Source: Streptomonospora litoralis (lineage in GTDB: Bacteria > Actinomycetota > Actinomycetes > Streptosporangiales > Streptosporangiaceae). From it: a stretch of 64,000 bases of DNA. Below, one piece after another: positions 36,537 to 45,419 of the stretch; the first letter of the stretch is position 1; every line of letters begins with the position of its first letter. The DNA lies in NCBI RefSeq assembly GCF_004323735.1, contig NZ_CP036455.1:491101-555100 (forward strand). Reading direction: 5' to 3'. The notes below the pieces were generated by a model that ran no database searches, had not been told where the DNA came from, and was given only the letters and a program-made list of their open reading frames with translations. Both the position numbers and the translations under genes were made by a program.

Positions 36537-38270
36537 CTACATCTGCTCGGGCGCGCGCACCCCGAGCAGCCCCAGACCCGTGACGAGGGTCTGCAGCGTG
36601 GCCGCGATCAGCGCGAAGCGGGACTCGCGCACCGCCGGATCGTCGGCCTGCAGCACCGGGCAGTGCTCGAAGAACGCGGTGAACGCCTGGGCGAGGTCGA
36701 AGAGGTAGCCGCACAGCCGGTGCGGCTCCAGCGTGGCGCCCACGGTGGCCACCGCGGGGCCGAAGCCCAGCAGCGCCAGCGCGAGGTCGCGCTCCGCCGG
36801 CTCTGTGATGGCCACCGGGCCCGTTGCGTCTTCGGGGGCGATGCCGCCCTTGCGGAAGATGGAGCGGATCCGCGCGGCAGCGTACTGCAGGTAGGGGCCG
36901 GTATTGCCGTTCAGCGCCAGCATCCGGTCGAAGTCGAAGACGTACTCGGTGTCGTGGGAGACTGAGAGGTCGGCGTACTTCACCGCGCCGATTCCGACCT
37001 CGCGGGCGATGGCGGCCCGGGTGGAGTCGTCGAGATCGGGGCGGTTGTCGCCGACGACCTTGGCCGCGCGCTCGACGGCCTCGTCCAGCAGCTCCATCAG
37101 CCGGATGGACCGGCCGCTGCGGGTGCGCAGGATCTTGCCGTCGGTGCCCAGCACGTTGCCGATCTGCACGTGGACGGTCTCGACGTCGTCGGGCAGCCAT
37201 CCGGCCTTGCGCGCGGTCTCCCAGACCATCTTGAAGTGCAGGGCCTGCGGTGCGCCCACGACGTAGACGATGCGGTCGGCCGCCAGCTGCTCGACCCGGT
37301 AGCGCACCGTGGCGAGGTCGGTGGTGGCGTAGCCGTAGCCGCCGTCGCTCTTGCGGACGATCAGCGGGATCGGTTTGTCCTCGCGGCCGGTGAACCCGTC
37401 GAGGAACACGCACAGCGCACCCTCGCTGATCTCGGCGATGCCCTTGCGCTCCAGCTCCTCGCACACCGCGGGCAGCATGGGGTTGTAGGTGCTCTCGCCG
37501 GCGAGGTCGGAGTCGGTGAGTGTGACGTCCAGCCGACCGTAGACCTTGTTGAAGTAGACCGTGGAGAAGTCGACCAGCTCGCGCCACAGCCGCAGCGTCT
37601 CGGCGTCGCCCGCCTGGAGTTCGACGACCCGCTTGCGCGCCCGCGCCGCGAACTCCGCGGAGTCGTCGAACTTGGTGCGCGCCGCCTGGTAGAAGGCGTT
37701 GGGATCGGTCTGCAGCAACCCCGCCTCGGCGGAGTCCTCGCCGGCCTCCAGCAGATGCTCGATGAGCATGCCGAAGGGGGTGCCCCAGTCGCCGATGTGG
37801 TTCTGCCGGACGACGTCGTGCCCCAGCGCCTCCAGGGTCCGGGCCAGGGCGTCGCCGACGACCGTGGTGCGCAGGTGGCCGACGTGCATCTCCTTGGCGA
37901 CGTTCGGCGCGGAATAGTCCAGCGGGATGGTCTGCGGATGCTGCCGGGGCACACCCGCCCGCGGGTCGCCCAGCAGGTCCTGGGTCCGGGCGGCGATCCA
38001 GTCGTCGCGCAGGGTCAGGTTGATGAAGCCGGGGCCGCTGATCTCGACCTCGCGGCACAGGTCGTCGACGTCCAGCTGCGCGACGACGTCGGCGGCGACG
38101 TCGCGCGGGGCTCGGCCGAGGCGCTTGGCCAGCGCCAGGGCGGCGTTGGCCTGGTAGTCGGCGAACTGCGACGGACGGATGACGGGGTCGGTGTCGGCGA
38201 ACTCGGCGCCGAGCGCGGCGCCGAGTGCTGACTGGACCCGTGCTGCGAGGGTTTCCTGCGGGTCGGCCAT
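36537..38270 (-). CDS. argS: Arginyl-tRNA synthetase
   Basis: This 577-aa class I aminoacyl-tRNA synthetase charges tRNA-Arg. It has an N-terminal Add1 domain (~1-110) and a catalytic Rossmann domain with DYSAPNVAKEMHVGHLRTT, where HVGH replaces HIGH as is normal for ArgS. The tRNA recognition helices (GDWGTPFGMLIEHL) and a C-terminal DALR anticodon-binding domain (TEPAERDLALALLGFGPAVATVG..EHCPVLQADDPAVRESRFALIAATLQTLVTGLGLLGVRAPEQM) follow. The canonical C-terminal 'Met' end is intact. TAGGCT lies 6 nt before the ATG, suggesting a leaderless transcript. Confidence 0.96.
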   Translation of the reverse strand: MADPQETLAARVQSALGAALGAEFADTDPVIRPSQFADYQANAALALAKRLGRAPRDVAADVVAQLDVDDLCREVEISGPGFINLTLRDDWIAARTQDLLGDPRAGVPRQHPQTIPLDYSAPNVAKEMHVGHLRTTVVGDALARTLEALGHDVVRQNHIGDWGTPFGMLIEHLLEAGEDSAEAGLLQTDPNAFYQAARTKFDDSAEFAARARKRVVELQAGDAETLRLWRELVDFSTVYFNKVYGRLDVTLTDSDLAGESTYNPMLPAVCEELERKGIAEISEGALCVFLDGFTGREDKPIPLIVRKSDGGYGYATTDLATVRYRVEQLAADRIVYVVGAPQALHFKMVWETARKAGWLPDDVETVHVQIGNVLGTDGKILRTRSGRSIRLMELLDEAVERAAKVVGDNRPDLDDSTRAAIAREVGIGAVKYADLSVSHDTEYVFDFDRMLALNGNTGPYLQYAAARIRSIFRKGGIAPEDATGPVAITEPAERDLALALLGFGPAVATVGATLEPHRLCGYLFDLAQAFTAFFEHCPVLQADDPAVRESRFALIAATLQTLVTGLGLLGVRAPEQM

Positions 38271-38276
38271 GCTGCA

Positions 38277-38282
38277 AGCCTA
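38277..38282 (-). promoter_or_regulatory. -10 box of a leaderless promoter (argS)
   Basis: TAGGCT on the minus strand, then 6 nt, then the ATG of argS. No Shine-Dalgarno is present. Confidence 0.55.
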
Positions 38283-38408
38283 CCGACCGGCCTCCCCTCG
38301 CGAGTCCCGTTCTCCACAGCCCCACGGCACCGCGGGGCCCCGCCGACCCGCCGTATCCACCCTGGGCACGCGTCCCCGCGTCGCCCGGCCTCCGCCGCCG
38401 GCCCGGTG

Positions 38409-39521
38409 CTACGGGCGCGCCTGCTGCTCCTCGCCCTGGCCCAGCCGCTGGCGCCACGGCGTGGAGCGCGCGGTGGCCTGCACGCGGCTGCGCACCTCCT
38501 CGCCGATCCCCCCCGAGGTCAGGTCGTGGGCCAGTTGGCACGCGCGCTCGATGGCGGGTGCGCGGCTGGAGCCGTGGGCGATCACCACACTTCCGTTGAG
38601 CCCCAGCAGCACCGCTCCGCCGTAGGTGTCGCTGTCCAGTCGGTTGCGCAGCTCCCGCAGCGATCTGCGCTGCAGCAGCGCCCCGGCCTTGGCCAGCGTG
38701 CCGGCGGTCATGGCTTCGGTGACGGCGTCCATGGTGAAGCGCACCGCCCCCTCGACGGTCTTCAGCGCCACGTTCCCGGTGAAGCCGTCGGTGACCACGA
38801 CATCCACCTCGCCCGCGAGCAGGTCGTGGCCCTCCACATTGCCGCGGAAGTCCAGCCGGCCCGCCTGCGTCGGCGCCTGCGCCGCGGTGGCCGCGAGCAG
38901 TTCGGCGGTCTTGCGGGCCAGCCGGTTGCCCTTGCCCGGTTCCGAGCCGATGGTGAGCATCCCCACCCGGGGGTTCTCCACACCGAAGGCGCTGCGGGCG
39001 TAGGCGGCGCCCAAGTGGGCGAACTGCACCAGCATCTCGGGCTTGGCGTCGGCGTTGGCGCCGGCGTCGAGCAGAACCGTGGGGCGCGGGCGGGTGGGCA
39101 GCGCCACGGCCAGCGCCGGCCGCAGCACCCCGGGCTGGGTGCGCATCCGCACCGTCGAGGTGGCGACCACGCCGCCGGTGGAGCCGGCCGACACCAGCGC
39201 GCTCGCTTCACCCTGGCGGATCAGCTTGCAGGCCACCGCGACGCTGGAACGGGGACGGCGCCAGCTCGCCAGCGCGCCTTCGTGCATCGCCAGGGCGTCC
39301 TCGGCGTGCAGGACCGGCATGGCCCCCACCGCGTCCTCCTCGGCGAGCAGCCGGGCGACCTCGGTGCGCCTGCCCACCAGTACTACGCGCAGCCCGCGGT
39401 CGCGGACGGCGCGGACGGCGCCCCGTACGGCCTCCTGCGGGCCGTGATCGCCGCCCATGGCGTCCAGTGCGATGATCGGCCCGCTGGGACCCCGACGCGC
39501 GCCCGCTTGGGGTGTGCTCAC
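38409..39521 (-). CDS. plsX: Phosphate acyltransferase PlsX
   Basis: This 370-aa enzyme converts acyl-ACP to acyl-phosphate for phospholipid synthesis. Family signatures are IIALDAMGGDHGPQEAVRGA at the N-terminus, LVSAGSTGGVVATSTVRMR, VLLDAGANADAKPEMLVQFAHLGAAYA, NIG-like LTIGSEPGKGNRLARKTAELL and VVTDGFTGNVALKTVEGA. In many actinobacteria plsX sits with rpmF, but here it is next to argS. Its C-terminal end (TPWRQRLGQGEEQQARP) is slightly longer than usual. Divergent from the KamA-like gene across a ~410-bp spacer. Confidence 0.93.
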   Translation of the reverse strand: MSTPQAGARRGPSGPIIALDAMGGDHGPQEAVRGAVRAVRDRGLRVVLVGRRTEVARLLAEEDAVGAMPVLHAEDALAMHEGALASWRRPRSSVAVACKLIRQGEASALVSAGSTGGVVATSTVRMRTQPGVLRPALAVALPTRPRPTVLLDAGANADAKPEMLVQFAHLGAAYARSAFGVENPRVGMLTIGSEPGKGNRLARKTAELLAATAAQAPTQAGRLDFRGNVEGHDLLAGEVDVVVTDGFTGNVALKTVEGAVRFTMDAVTEAMTAGTLAKAGALLQRRSLRELRNRLDSDTYGGAVLLGLNGSVVIAHGSSRAPAIERACQLAHDLTSGGIGEEVRSRVQATARSTPWRQRLGQGEEQQARP

Positions 39522-39842
39522 CCGCCCCCCTCATTGCTCGCCGGAAACCCGGGCCGGATGCGCCCGTGGCCGCCGCCGTCGGCGGAAGGCGCCGCGTTCG
39601 GCGGCGACGCGCCTGCCCACGGGCACCTTCGACCGTATGCGCACAGGCTATGCAAAGCCGCACGGCGTCCGCGCAGAGGGGGCGCCGGGGCCGGTACCGG
39701 GGGGCGTGCGTGTAAAGAGCCGCAGCTCAGCGGTTGGCGACCGGAAAGTGGGTACGAACACCAGTGGTCCGGGTATGCCTGACCCTTGGCCGGTTCGGGC
39801 GAATCGTCCGGCCGGTCGCACAACCGTTCTGTTCATGCTGCG

Positions 39843-39868
39843 GGAAGCCCGCCCAGCGCGGGCTTTCC
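39843..39868 (+). promoter_or_regulatory. Hairpin in the leader of the KamA-like gene
   Basis: GGAAGCCCGC (39843-39852) pairs with GCGGGCTTTCC (39858-39868), with one bulged T, ~63 nt before the GTG start. It could be an attenuator-type leader hairpin. The rest of the 410-bp spacer shows no gene and no riboswitch I recognise. Confidence 0.35.
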
Positions 39869-39930
39869 GGGTACCGCCTGCCCTGCTTCCCCCGCACGGG
39901 CGGGCCATGGCCCTGAAGGAAAGGAGACAC

Positions 39931-41304
39931 GTGAGCTTGACGCACGACGCGGCACCGTCCCCGCCCCAGTCAACCGGGCGTCGGTTTCGTGCCTACACGA
40001 CGAAACACCTGGACGAGCTCACGGCCCGCGCCGGGCTGGACGCGGCCGAACGCCTCGCCGTCCGCGCGGTCGCCACGGTGCTGCCGTTCCGGGTCAACAG
40101 CTACGTCGTCGACGAGCTGATCGACTGGGACGCCGCGCCGGACGATCCGATCTACCGCCTCGTATTCCCGCAGGCGGACATGCTCCCCTCCACCGACGTC
40201 GCGCGGATCGCCGACCTGCTGCGCCGCGAGGCGCCGCGCAAGGACCTCAACCAGGCGGCCAACGAGGTCCGCGCGAAGCTGAACCCGCACCCGGCCGGGC
40301 AGATGGAGCTCAACGTCCCCTCCTCCGAGGAGGAGGACCCGCTGGAGGGCATGCAGCACAAGTACCACGAGACGGTGCTGTTCTTCCCCAAGCAGGGCCA
40401 GACCTGCCACGCCTACTGCACCTACTGCTTCCGCTGGGCGCAGTTCGTGGGCGAGCCGGACTTGAAGTTCGCGTCCGGTGAGATCGACCACCTGGTCGCC
40501 TACCTGCACCGCCACCCCGAGGTCACCAGCGTGCTGTTCACCGGCGGCGACCCGATGATCATGGGCGAGGGCGTGCTGTCGCGCTACATCGAGCCGCTGC
40601 TGCAGGTGGAGACACTGGAGTCCATCCGCATCGGCACCAAGTCGCTGGCGTATTGGCCGCAGCGCTTCACCACCGACCCGGACGCCGACGAAACGCTGCG
40701 GCTGTTCGAACGGGTCGCCGAGGCCGGGAAGAACCTGGCCTTCATGGCGCATTTCTCCCATCCCAACGAGATGCTGCCCGACCTGGTCCAGCAGGCGGTC
40801 TCGCGCATCCGCGCCACCGGGTCGGTCATCCGCACCCAGGCGCCGCTGATCCGCACGATCAACGACGACCCCGCCACCTGGGAGAGCATGTGGCGCACCC
40901 ACGTCCGCCACGGCATGGTGCCCTACTACATGTTCGTCGAGCGCGACACCGGACCGCAGGACTACTTCGCCGTGCCGCTCGCCCAGGCCTACGAGATCTT
41001 CCGCGAGGCCTACGCCGGCGTCTCCGGACTGGCGCGCACGGTGCGCGGCCCCTCCATGTCGGCCACCCCCGGCAAGGTGTGCATCGACGGCGTCGCCGAG
41101 GTCGCCGGCGAGAAGGTGTTCGTGTGCCACTTCATCCAAGCACGCGACCCCGAACTGGTGGGCAAGCCGTTCTTCGCGCGCTACGACGAGAAGGCGGCCT
41201 GGCTGACCGACCTCGAACCGGCACTCGGCGCCACTCGCTTCCCCCATGAGCAGGGCCGTCCCGAGAACACGCACGCCGATCTCGTCGGCGCCGCCCACCC
41301 CTGA
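39931..41304 (+). CDS. KamA-family radical SAM enzyme (lysine 2,3-aminomutase-like)
   Basis: This 457-aa PLP/radical-SAM protein has the CxxxCxxC cluster motif CHAYCTYC at Cys159, Cys163 and Cys166, followed by FRW. The barrel contains SVLFTGGDPMIMGEGVLSRYIEPLL (GGEP-like SAM motif) and SIRIGTKSLAYWPQRFT, and the C-terminal part IDGVAEVAGEKVFVCHFIQARDPELVGKPFFARYDEKAAWL. AAGGAG precedes the GTG at 39931, which decides the start against an in-frame ATG at 39907. The product would be a beta-amino acid such as beta-lysine (osmolyte or modification precursor), but neither EpmA nor a beta-lysine acetyltransferase is adjacent, so the substrate is open. Confidence 0.87.
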   Translation: MSLTHDAAPSPPQSTGRRFRAYTTKHLDELTARAGLDAAERLAVRAVATVLPFRVNSYVVDELIDWDAAPDDPIYRLVFPQADMLPSTDVARIADLLRREAPRKDLNQAANEVRAKLNPHPAGQMELNVPSSEEEDPLEGMQHKYHETVLFFPKQGQTCHAYCTYCFRWAQFVGEPDLKFASGEIDHLVAYLHRHPEVTSVLFTGGDPMIMGEGVLSRYIEPLLQVETLESIRIGTKSLAYWPQRFTTDPDADETLRLFERVAEAGKNLAFMAHFSHPNEMLPDLVQQAVSRIRATGSVIRTQAPLIRTINDDPATWESMWRTHVRHGMVPYYMFVERDTGPQDYFAVPLAQAYEIFREAYAGVSGLARTVRGPSMSATPGKVCIDGVAEVAGEKVFVCHFIQARDPELVGKPFFARYDEKAAWLTDLEPALGATRFPHEQGRPENTHADLVGAAHP

Positions 41305-41357
41305 GCCGATCACTCCAACCGATGCCGGCGCGGGCACGGCCGCCCGCGTCGTTCGGA

Positions 41358-41385
41358 CGCGGCCGAGCGCACGGGCTCGGCCGCG
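41358..41385 (+). terminator. Terminator hairpin after the KamA-like gene
   Basis: CGCGGCCGAGC (41358-41368) pairs perfectly with GCTCGGCCGCG (41375-41385) around a 6-nt loop, followed by GCGTTT. It lies 54 nt after the stop codon. Confidence 0.7.
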
Positions 41386-41583
41386 GCGTTTCGGCCGGCC
41401 GCGAACGCCGTGCACCCGGCCGAGGGCATCCGCGCAGACGCTTCGCATTCTTTGGCCGCCTCGTCCAGCGGCCGTGGCCCGGTGTACACGGTTTCGATCC
41501 GTCACCCGCCTAGCCTTGAAACGTACTGTTAGGGGTGGCCCGCCCCCCGACCCCGCGGGCCGGTATCGCACCCTAGGAGTCCG

Positions 41584-42420
41584 ATGGTCGAGTGGTTCGG
41601 CAGCACCGTCGTGGCGACGGGCCGGCTGCCGCTATTCTGCTTCTTCGTCGCGTTCGTCGCCGGCTTCCTACTGATCCGCATGAGCGTGCGGATGATCCGC
41701 GCGGGTGTCACGTGGTGGCCGGGCAACCTGCGCCCCGGCGGGCTGCACATCCACCACGTCGTGTTCGGGGTCGGGCTGATGATGGTCGGCGGCGTCGCCG
41801 CGCTGCTGATCACCGACCGCCAGGGCGCGCCCATCGCCGTGGCCGCGGGGCTGTTCGGATTGGGCGCCGCGCTGGTGCTGGACGAGTTCGCGCTGATCCT
41901 GCACCTGCGCGACGTCTACTGGACGGAGCAGGGCCGGGCCTCGGTCGACGCGGTCTTCGTGGCCGTCGCGCTGACCGGTCTGCTGCTGACCGGGTTCCGG
42001 CCCTTCGGCTGGGACTGGTTCCACGGCGCCGGGCCGGGCGGGGCGTGGCAGACCGCCGCCCAGGCGGGGCTGATGGTGCTGGCGCTGGTCAACCTCGCCG
42101 GCTCGGTCGTCAGCCTGCTCAAGGGCAAGATCTGGACCGGGCTCACCGGGGTCTTCCTGCCCGCCATCTCGGTGGTGGCGGCCATCCGCCTCGCGGTTCC
42201 CGGCTCCCCGTGGGCCCGCTGGCGCTATCCCGCGGGATCGGCCAAGCTCGACCAGGCCGTCCGGCGGGACCGGCGTATCCGCCGCCCCCTGATCAAGGTC
42301 AAAATCCGCGTCCAGGAGCTCATCGCGGGCCGCCACGACCTGGAGCCGGCCGTCGAGACGGGCCAGGGCGAGGCGCCGGGGACAGCGGATTCCCCGGCCG
42401 TGCTGTCGCGCGCGGTCTGA
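41584..42420 (+). CDS. Conserved integral membrane protein with HIHH motif
   Basis: This 278-aa protein has six hydrophobic segments in the first ~205 residues and a basic cytoplasmic C-terminal region (~205-278). Striking features lie near the first two loops: GGLHIHHVVFGVGLMMVGGVAALL (~53-76), LDEFALILHLRDVYWTEQGRASVDAVFVA (~100-128) and GWDWFHGAG. The His-His pair with the following acidic DEF..H and D-x-Y-W positions could form a metal site inside the membrane. I recognise the layout as a recurrent actinobacterial membrane protein but know no function. Monocistronic with a hairpin upstream. Confidence 0.78.
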   Translation: MVEWFGSTVVATGRLPLFCFFVAFVAGFLLIRMSVRMIRAGVTWWPGNLRPGGLHIHHVVFGVGLMMVGGVAALLITDRQGAPIAVAAGLFGLGAALVLDEFALILHLRDVYWTEQGRASVDAVFVAVALTGLLLTGFRPFGWDWFHGAGPGGAWQTAAQAGLMVLALVNLAGSVVSLLKGKIWTGLTGVFLPAISVVAAIRLAVPGSPWARWRYPAGSAKLDQAVRRDRRIRRPLIKVKIRVQELIAGRHDLEPAVETGQGEAPGTADSPAVLSRAV

Positions 42421-42486
42421 GCGCGGCGGCGCGGAGCAGGCGAAAGGCGCGCGTGCGCGGGCGCGGGCGCGCTGGCCGCGTTCGTC

Positions 42487-42492
42487 TAGAGT
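42487..42492 (+). promoter_or_regulatory. -10 box upstream of the ROK kinase
   Basis: TAGAGT ends 9 nt before the ATG at 42502, with no clear Shine-Dalgarno. Near-leaderless spacing. Confidence 0.4.
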
Positions 42493-42501
42493 TGCCCGAC
42501 G

Positions 42502-43560
42502 ATGGCTACTTCGCGCGAAGGCGACCGCTTCCACTACCGCGGCCTGGTGATCGGCGTCGACATCGGCGGCAGCAAGGTCGCCGCGGGAGTGGTCACTCCC
42601 GGCGGCCGCATCCTGGCGCGCACCCGTGCCGAAACCCCCCATCGCAGCAAAAGCCCGAAGACGGTCGAGGACACCATCGCCGCCGTGGTGGCCGAACTGC
42701 GGCGCTCCTACCCGGTGCGTGCCGTGGGCGTGGGCGCGGCCGGCTTCGTCGACGACCAGCGGGCCACCGTGTTGTTCGCGCCCCACCTGTCCTGGCGTGC
42801 GGAGCCGCTGCGCGAGGCATTGCGCAGCAGGCTGCAGCTGCCGATCGTGGTCGAGAACGACGCCAACGCCGCCGCGTGGGCCGAGGTCCGCGTCGGAGCG
42901 GGGAGAGGGGCCGCGGACTCGGTCGTGGTCAACCTGGGCACCGGCATCGGGGGTGCCGTGGTCATCGGAGGCGAGCTGTACCGCGGCCGCCACGGCATTG
43001 CCGGCGAGTTCGGGCACATGACGGTGGTGCCCGGGGGTCTGCGGTGCGAATGCGGCAACCGCGGTTGCTGGGAGCAGTACGCCAGCGGCAACGCGGTCAC
43101 CCGGGAGGCGCGCGAGCTGGCCGCGGCCGACTCGCCGGTCGCGCGGGGTCTGCTCAACGCGGTGGCCGGGAACCCGTCGCTGATCACCGGTGGGCTGGTG
43201 AGCGAGCTGGCGCGGGAGGGCGACTTGGCCTGCGTCGAACTGCTGGAGGAGGCGGGGGACTGGCTCGGCCTGGGCCTGGCCAACCTCGCAGCGGCCTTCG
43301 ACCCCGAGCTGTTCGTGATCGGCGGGGGCGTCTCGGAGAGCGGCGAGCTGCTGCTGGAGCCGGCGCGCCGCGCCTTCCGGCGCACGCTGACCGGCCGCGG
43401 ATACCGCCCGGAGCCCGGCGTCGTCGCGGCCGAGCTGGGCAACGAGGCCGGGCTGATCGGTGCCGCCGACCTCGCCCGTGACGCGCTGCCGCGCTGGCGC
43501 CAGGGCCGCCGCCAGCGCCGCATCGGCACCCCGCCGCGGCGCCGCGGGCGTCTGCGGTAG
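42502..43560 (+). CDS. glk: ROK-family glucokinase
   Basis: This 352-aa protein has the ATP-binding GVDIGGSKVAAGVV (~18-31), ENDANAAAWAEVRVGAGRG with the catalytic Asp, NLGTGIGGAVVIGGELYRG, the ROK zinc motif CECGNRGCWEQYASG (Cys-x-Cys-x4-Cys) and the EFGHM motif. These fit glucose kinases of the ROK family, which in Streptomyces also serve carbon catabolite repression. An N-terminal DNA-binding domain is absent, so it is the kinase and not a repressor. The C-terminal ~30 residues (RQRRIGTPPRRRGRLR) are basic and unusual for the family. Confidence 0.88.
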   Translation: MATSREGDRFHYRGLVIGVDIGGSKVAAGVVTPGGRILARTRAETPHRSKSPKTVEDTIAAVVAELRRSYPVRAVGVGAAGFVDDQRATVLFAPHLSWRAEPLREALRSRLQLPIVVENDANAAAWAEVRVGAGRGAADSVVVNLGTGIGGAVVIGGELYRGRHGIAGEFGHMTVVPGGLRCECGNRGCWEQYASGNAVTREARELAAADSPVARGLLNAVAGNPSLITGGLVSELAREGDLACVELLEEAGDWLGLGLANLAAAFDPELFVIGGGVSESGELLLEPARRAFRRTLTGRGYRPEPGVVAAELGNEAGLIGAADLARDALPRWRQGRRQRRIGTPPRRRGRLR

Positions 43561-43675
43561 CGGAGCGTCCGCTGTCGCGCCGCGCCGGGCCCGCCGGTAT
43601 GCCGCGGTGACCGGCGCCGAAACCGCCGTTCCCCAACAACCGAACCTCGTTCTAGTCTGCGGCGCCCGGGGTCTG

Positions 43676-43681
43676 TAGAGT
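43676..43681 (+). promoter_or_regulatory. -10 box of a leaderless promoter (SDR)
   Basis: TAGAGT ends 7 nt before the ATG at 43689. Inferred from spacing. Confidence 0.55.
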
Positions 43682-43688
43682 GCCGCCC

Positions 43689-44462
43689 ATGGAGCTGAAT
43701 GGAGTTGCCGCCCTCGTTTCCGGCGGCGCAAGCGGGCTGGGTGAAGCCACCGTCAAGGACCTCGCCGCCGCGGGGGCGAGCGTCGTCATCGCCGACCTGA
43801 ACGCCGAGCGCGGCGAGGCGCTGGCCAAGGAGGTCGGCGGCACCTTCGTCGCCACCGACGTCTCCGACGAGGACCAGGTGCAGGCGGCCGTGCAGGCAGC
43901 TGTGGACACCGGCCGACCGCTGCGCGCGGCGGTCTCGTGCGCGGGTATCGGCTGGGCCACGCGCACGGTCAACAAGGAAGGCGTGCCCCACGATCTCGCG
44001 AGCTACAAGAAGGTCGTCGAGGTCAACCTCATCGGCACGTTCAACGTGGTGCGGCTGTCCGCGGCGGCGATGTCGTCCACCGAGCCCGCCAACGAGGACG
44101 GCGAGCGCGGCGCCATCGTCAACACCGCCTCCGTCGCCGGGCTGGAGGGCCAGATCGGGCAGATCGCCTACTCCTCCTCCAAGGGCGGCATCATCGGCAT
44201 GACCGTTCCGGCTGCGCGCGACCTGGCCGCGGCCGGTATCCGGGTGAACACCATCGCGCCGGGCATTCTGGACACCCCGATCTACGGCCAGGGCCCCGAG
44301 TCCGAGGAGTTCAAGCAGCGCCTCGCCGCACCCGTGCCGTTCCCCAAGCGTCTGGGCACCGGAGCCGAATTCGCCAAGCTGGTGCGCTCGCTGGTGGAGA
44401 ACACTTACATCAACGCCGAGGTCGTCCGGCTCGACGGCGGCCTGCGCATGCCCCCCAAGTAG
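43689..44462 (+). CDS. SDR dehydrogenase, 3-hydroxyacyl-CoA dehydrogenase type
   Basis: This 257-aa short-chain dehydrogenase has the NAD motif [10 protein letters not shown] (TGxxxGxG type), the conserved Asp (IADLNAERG; prefers NAD), NTASVAG with the catalytic Ser, and YSSSK with the catalytic Tyr and Lys. The overall layout ([77 protein letters not shown]) matches the HSD17B10 / 3-hydroxy-2-methylbutyryl-CoA dehydrogenase group. A crotonase gene follows 60 nt later on the same strand, consistent with acyl-CoA breakdown. Leaderless-type start. Confidence 0.9.
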   Translation: MELNGVAALVSGGASGLGEATVKDLAAAGASVVIADLNAERGEALAKEVGGTFVATDVSDEDQVQAAVQAAVDTGRPLRAAVSCAGIGWATRTVNKEGVPHDLASYKKVVEVNLIGTFNVVRLSAAAMSSTEPANEDGERGAIVNTASVAGLEGQIGQIAYSSSKGGIIGMTVPAARDLAAAGIRVNTIAPGILDTPIYGQGPESEEFKQRLAAPVPFPKRLGTGAEFAKLVRSLVENTYINAEVVRLDGGLRMPPK

Positions 44463-44522
44463 TACCGGCCGGGCGCGCAGACCGAGCCGGGCCGAGCAAC
44501 CGGACCGAGCACAAGGAGAGCG

Positions 44523-45287
44523 ATGAGCGACGAGGTGAGCTACACCGCCCAGGACGGCGTCGCCGTTATCACGATCGACCGCCCGCAGGCCAAGAACGCC
44601 GTCAACGCCGCCGTGGCCCAGGGTGTCGCCGAGGCGCTGGACGACCTGGACTCCCGCAACGACCTGGTCGTGGGCATCCTCACCGGCGCCGGGGAGACGT
44701 TCTGCTCGGGCATGGACCTCAAGGCGTTCATGCAGGGCGAGGTCCCCACGGTGGAAGGCCGCGGATTCGCCGGATTCGCCCAGCGCCCCCCGCGAAAGCC
44801 GCTGATCGCGGCCGTGGAGGGCTATGCGCTGGCGGGCGGCTTCGAGGCGGTACTGGCCTGCGACCTGGTGGTGGCCGCCGAGGACGCCAAGTTCGGGATC
44901 CCCGAGGTGAAGCGCGGGTTGGTGGCCGGCGGTGGCGGACTGCTGCGCCTGCAGCATCGCATTCCGCGCAACATCGCCATGGAGTTCGCGCTCACCGGCG
45001 ACTTCGTCGAAGCGCCGCGCATGGCCGAGCTGGGGTTGGTGAACAGTGTCACGGCCTCGGGCGGCGCGCTGGAGGGCGCCCGTGCGCTCGCGGCGCGCAT
45101 CGCGGCCAACGCGCCGCTGGCCGTGTCGGTCTCCAAGCAGGTGATCACCGAGTCCGAGGACTGGACGAGCGACGAGATGTGGCAGCGCCAGGACCCCATC
45201 ACGGGGCCGGTGTTCGTCAGCCATGACGCGATGGAGGGCGCCGCGGCCTTCGCCGAGAAGCGTCCACCGCAGTGGAAAGGCGAGTAG
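44523..45287 (+). CDS. Enoyl-CoA hydratase/isomerase (crotonase family)
   Basis: This 254-aa crotonase has IDRPQAKNAVN at the N-terminus, FCSGMDLKAF (oxyanion hole), VEGYALAGGFEAVLACDLVVAAEDAKFGIPEV and MEFALTGDFVEAPRMAELGLVN. The two catalytic glutamates of the hydratase type appear to be present (Glu in GIPEV and in NIAMEFAL). AAGGAGAG precedes the ATG. It follows the SDR in the same direction, likely one unit for hydration and oxidation steps. Hydratase activity is therefore plausible, but crotonases vary widely. Confidence 0.9.
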   Translation: MSDEVSYTAQDGVAVITIDRPQAKNAVNAAVAQGVAEALDDLDSRNDLVVGILTGAGETFCSGMDLKAFMQGEVPTVEGRGFAGFAQRPPRKPLIAAVEGYALAGGFEAVLACDLVVAAEDAKFGIPEVKRGLVAGGGGLLRLQHRIPRNIAMEFALTGDFVEAPRMAELGLVNSVTASGGALEGARALAARIAANAPLAVSVSKQVITESEDWTSDEMWQRQDPITGPVFVSHDAMEGAAAFAEKRPPQWKGE

Positions 45288-45419
45288 GACTCCCGGCGGC
45301 GGGCGGTCGACGCGCCGTCCGCCGTACCGATCATTCGAATCCGACCGGCGGCGCCGGAAGGGTGGCGGGGATGACGACCGGGCGGTTCCTCCGGGAGGGG
45401 GCGCCCGGCTAAGCCGTGC

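Noticed and set aside
39457-39930. Upstream extension of the KamA-like gene by ~158 codons
   Set aside because: It overlaps plsX on the other strand, has no KamA similarity, and AAGGAG directly precedes the GTG at 39931.
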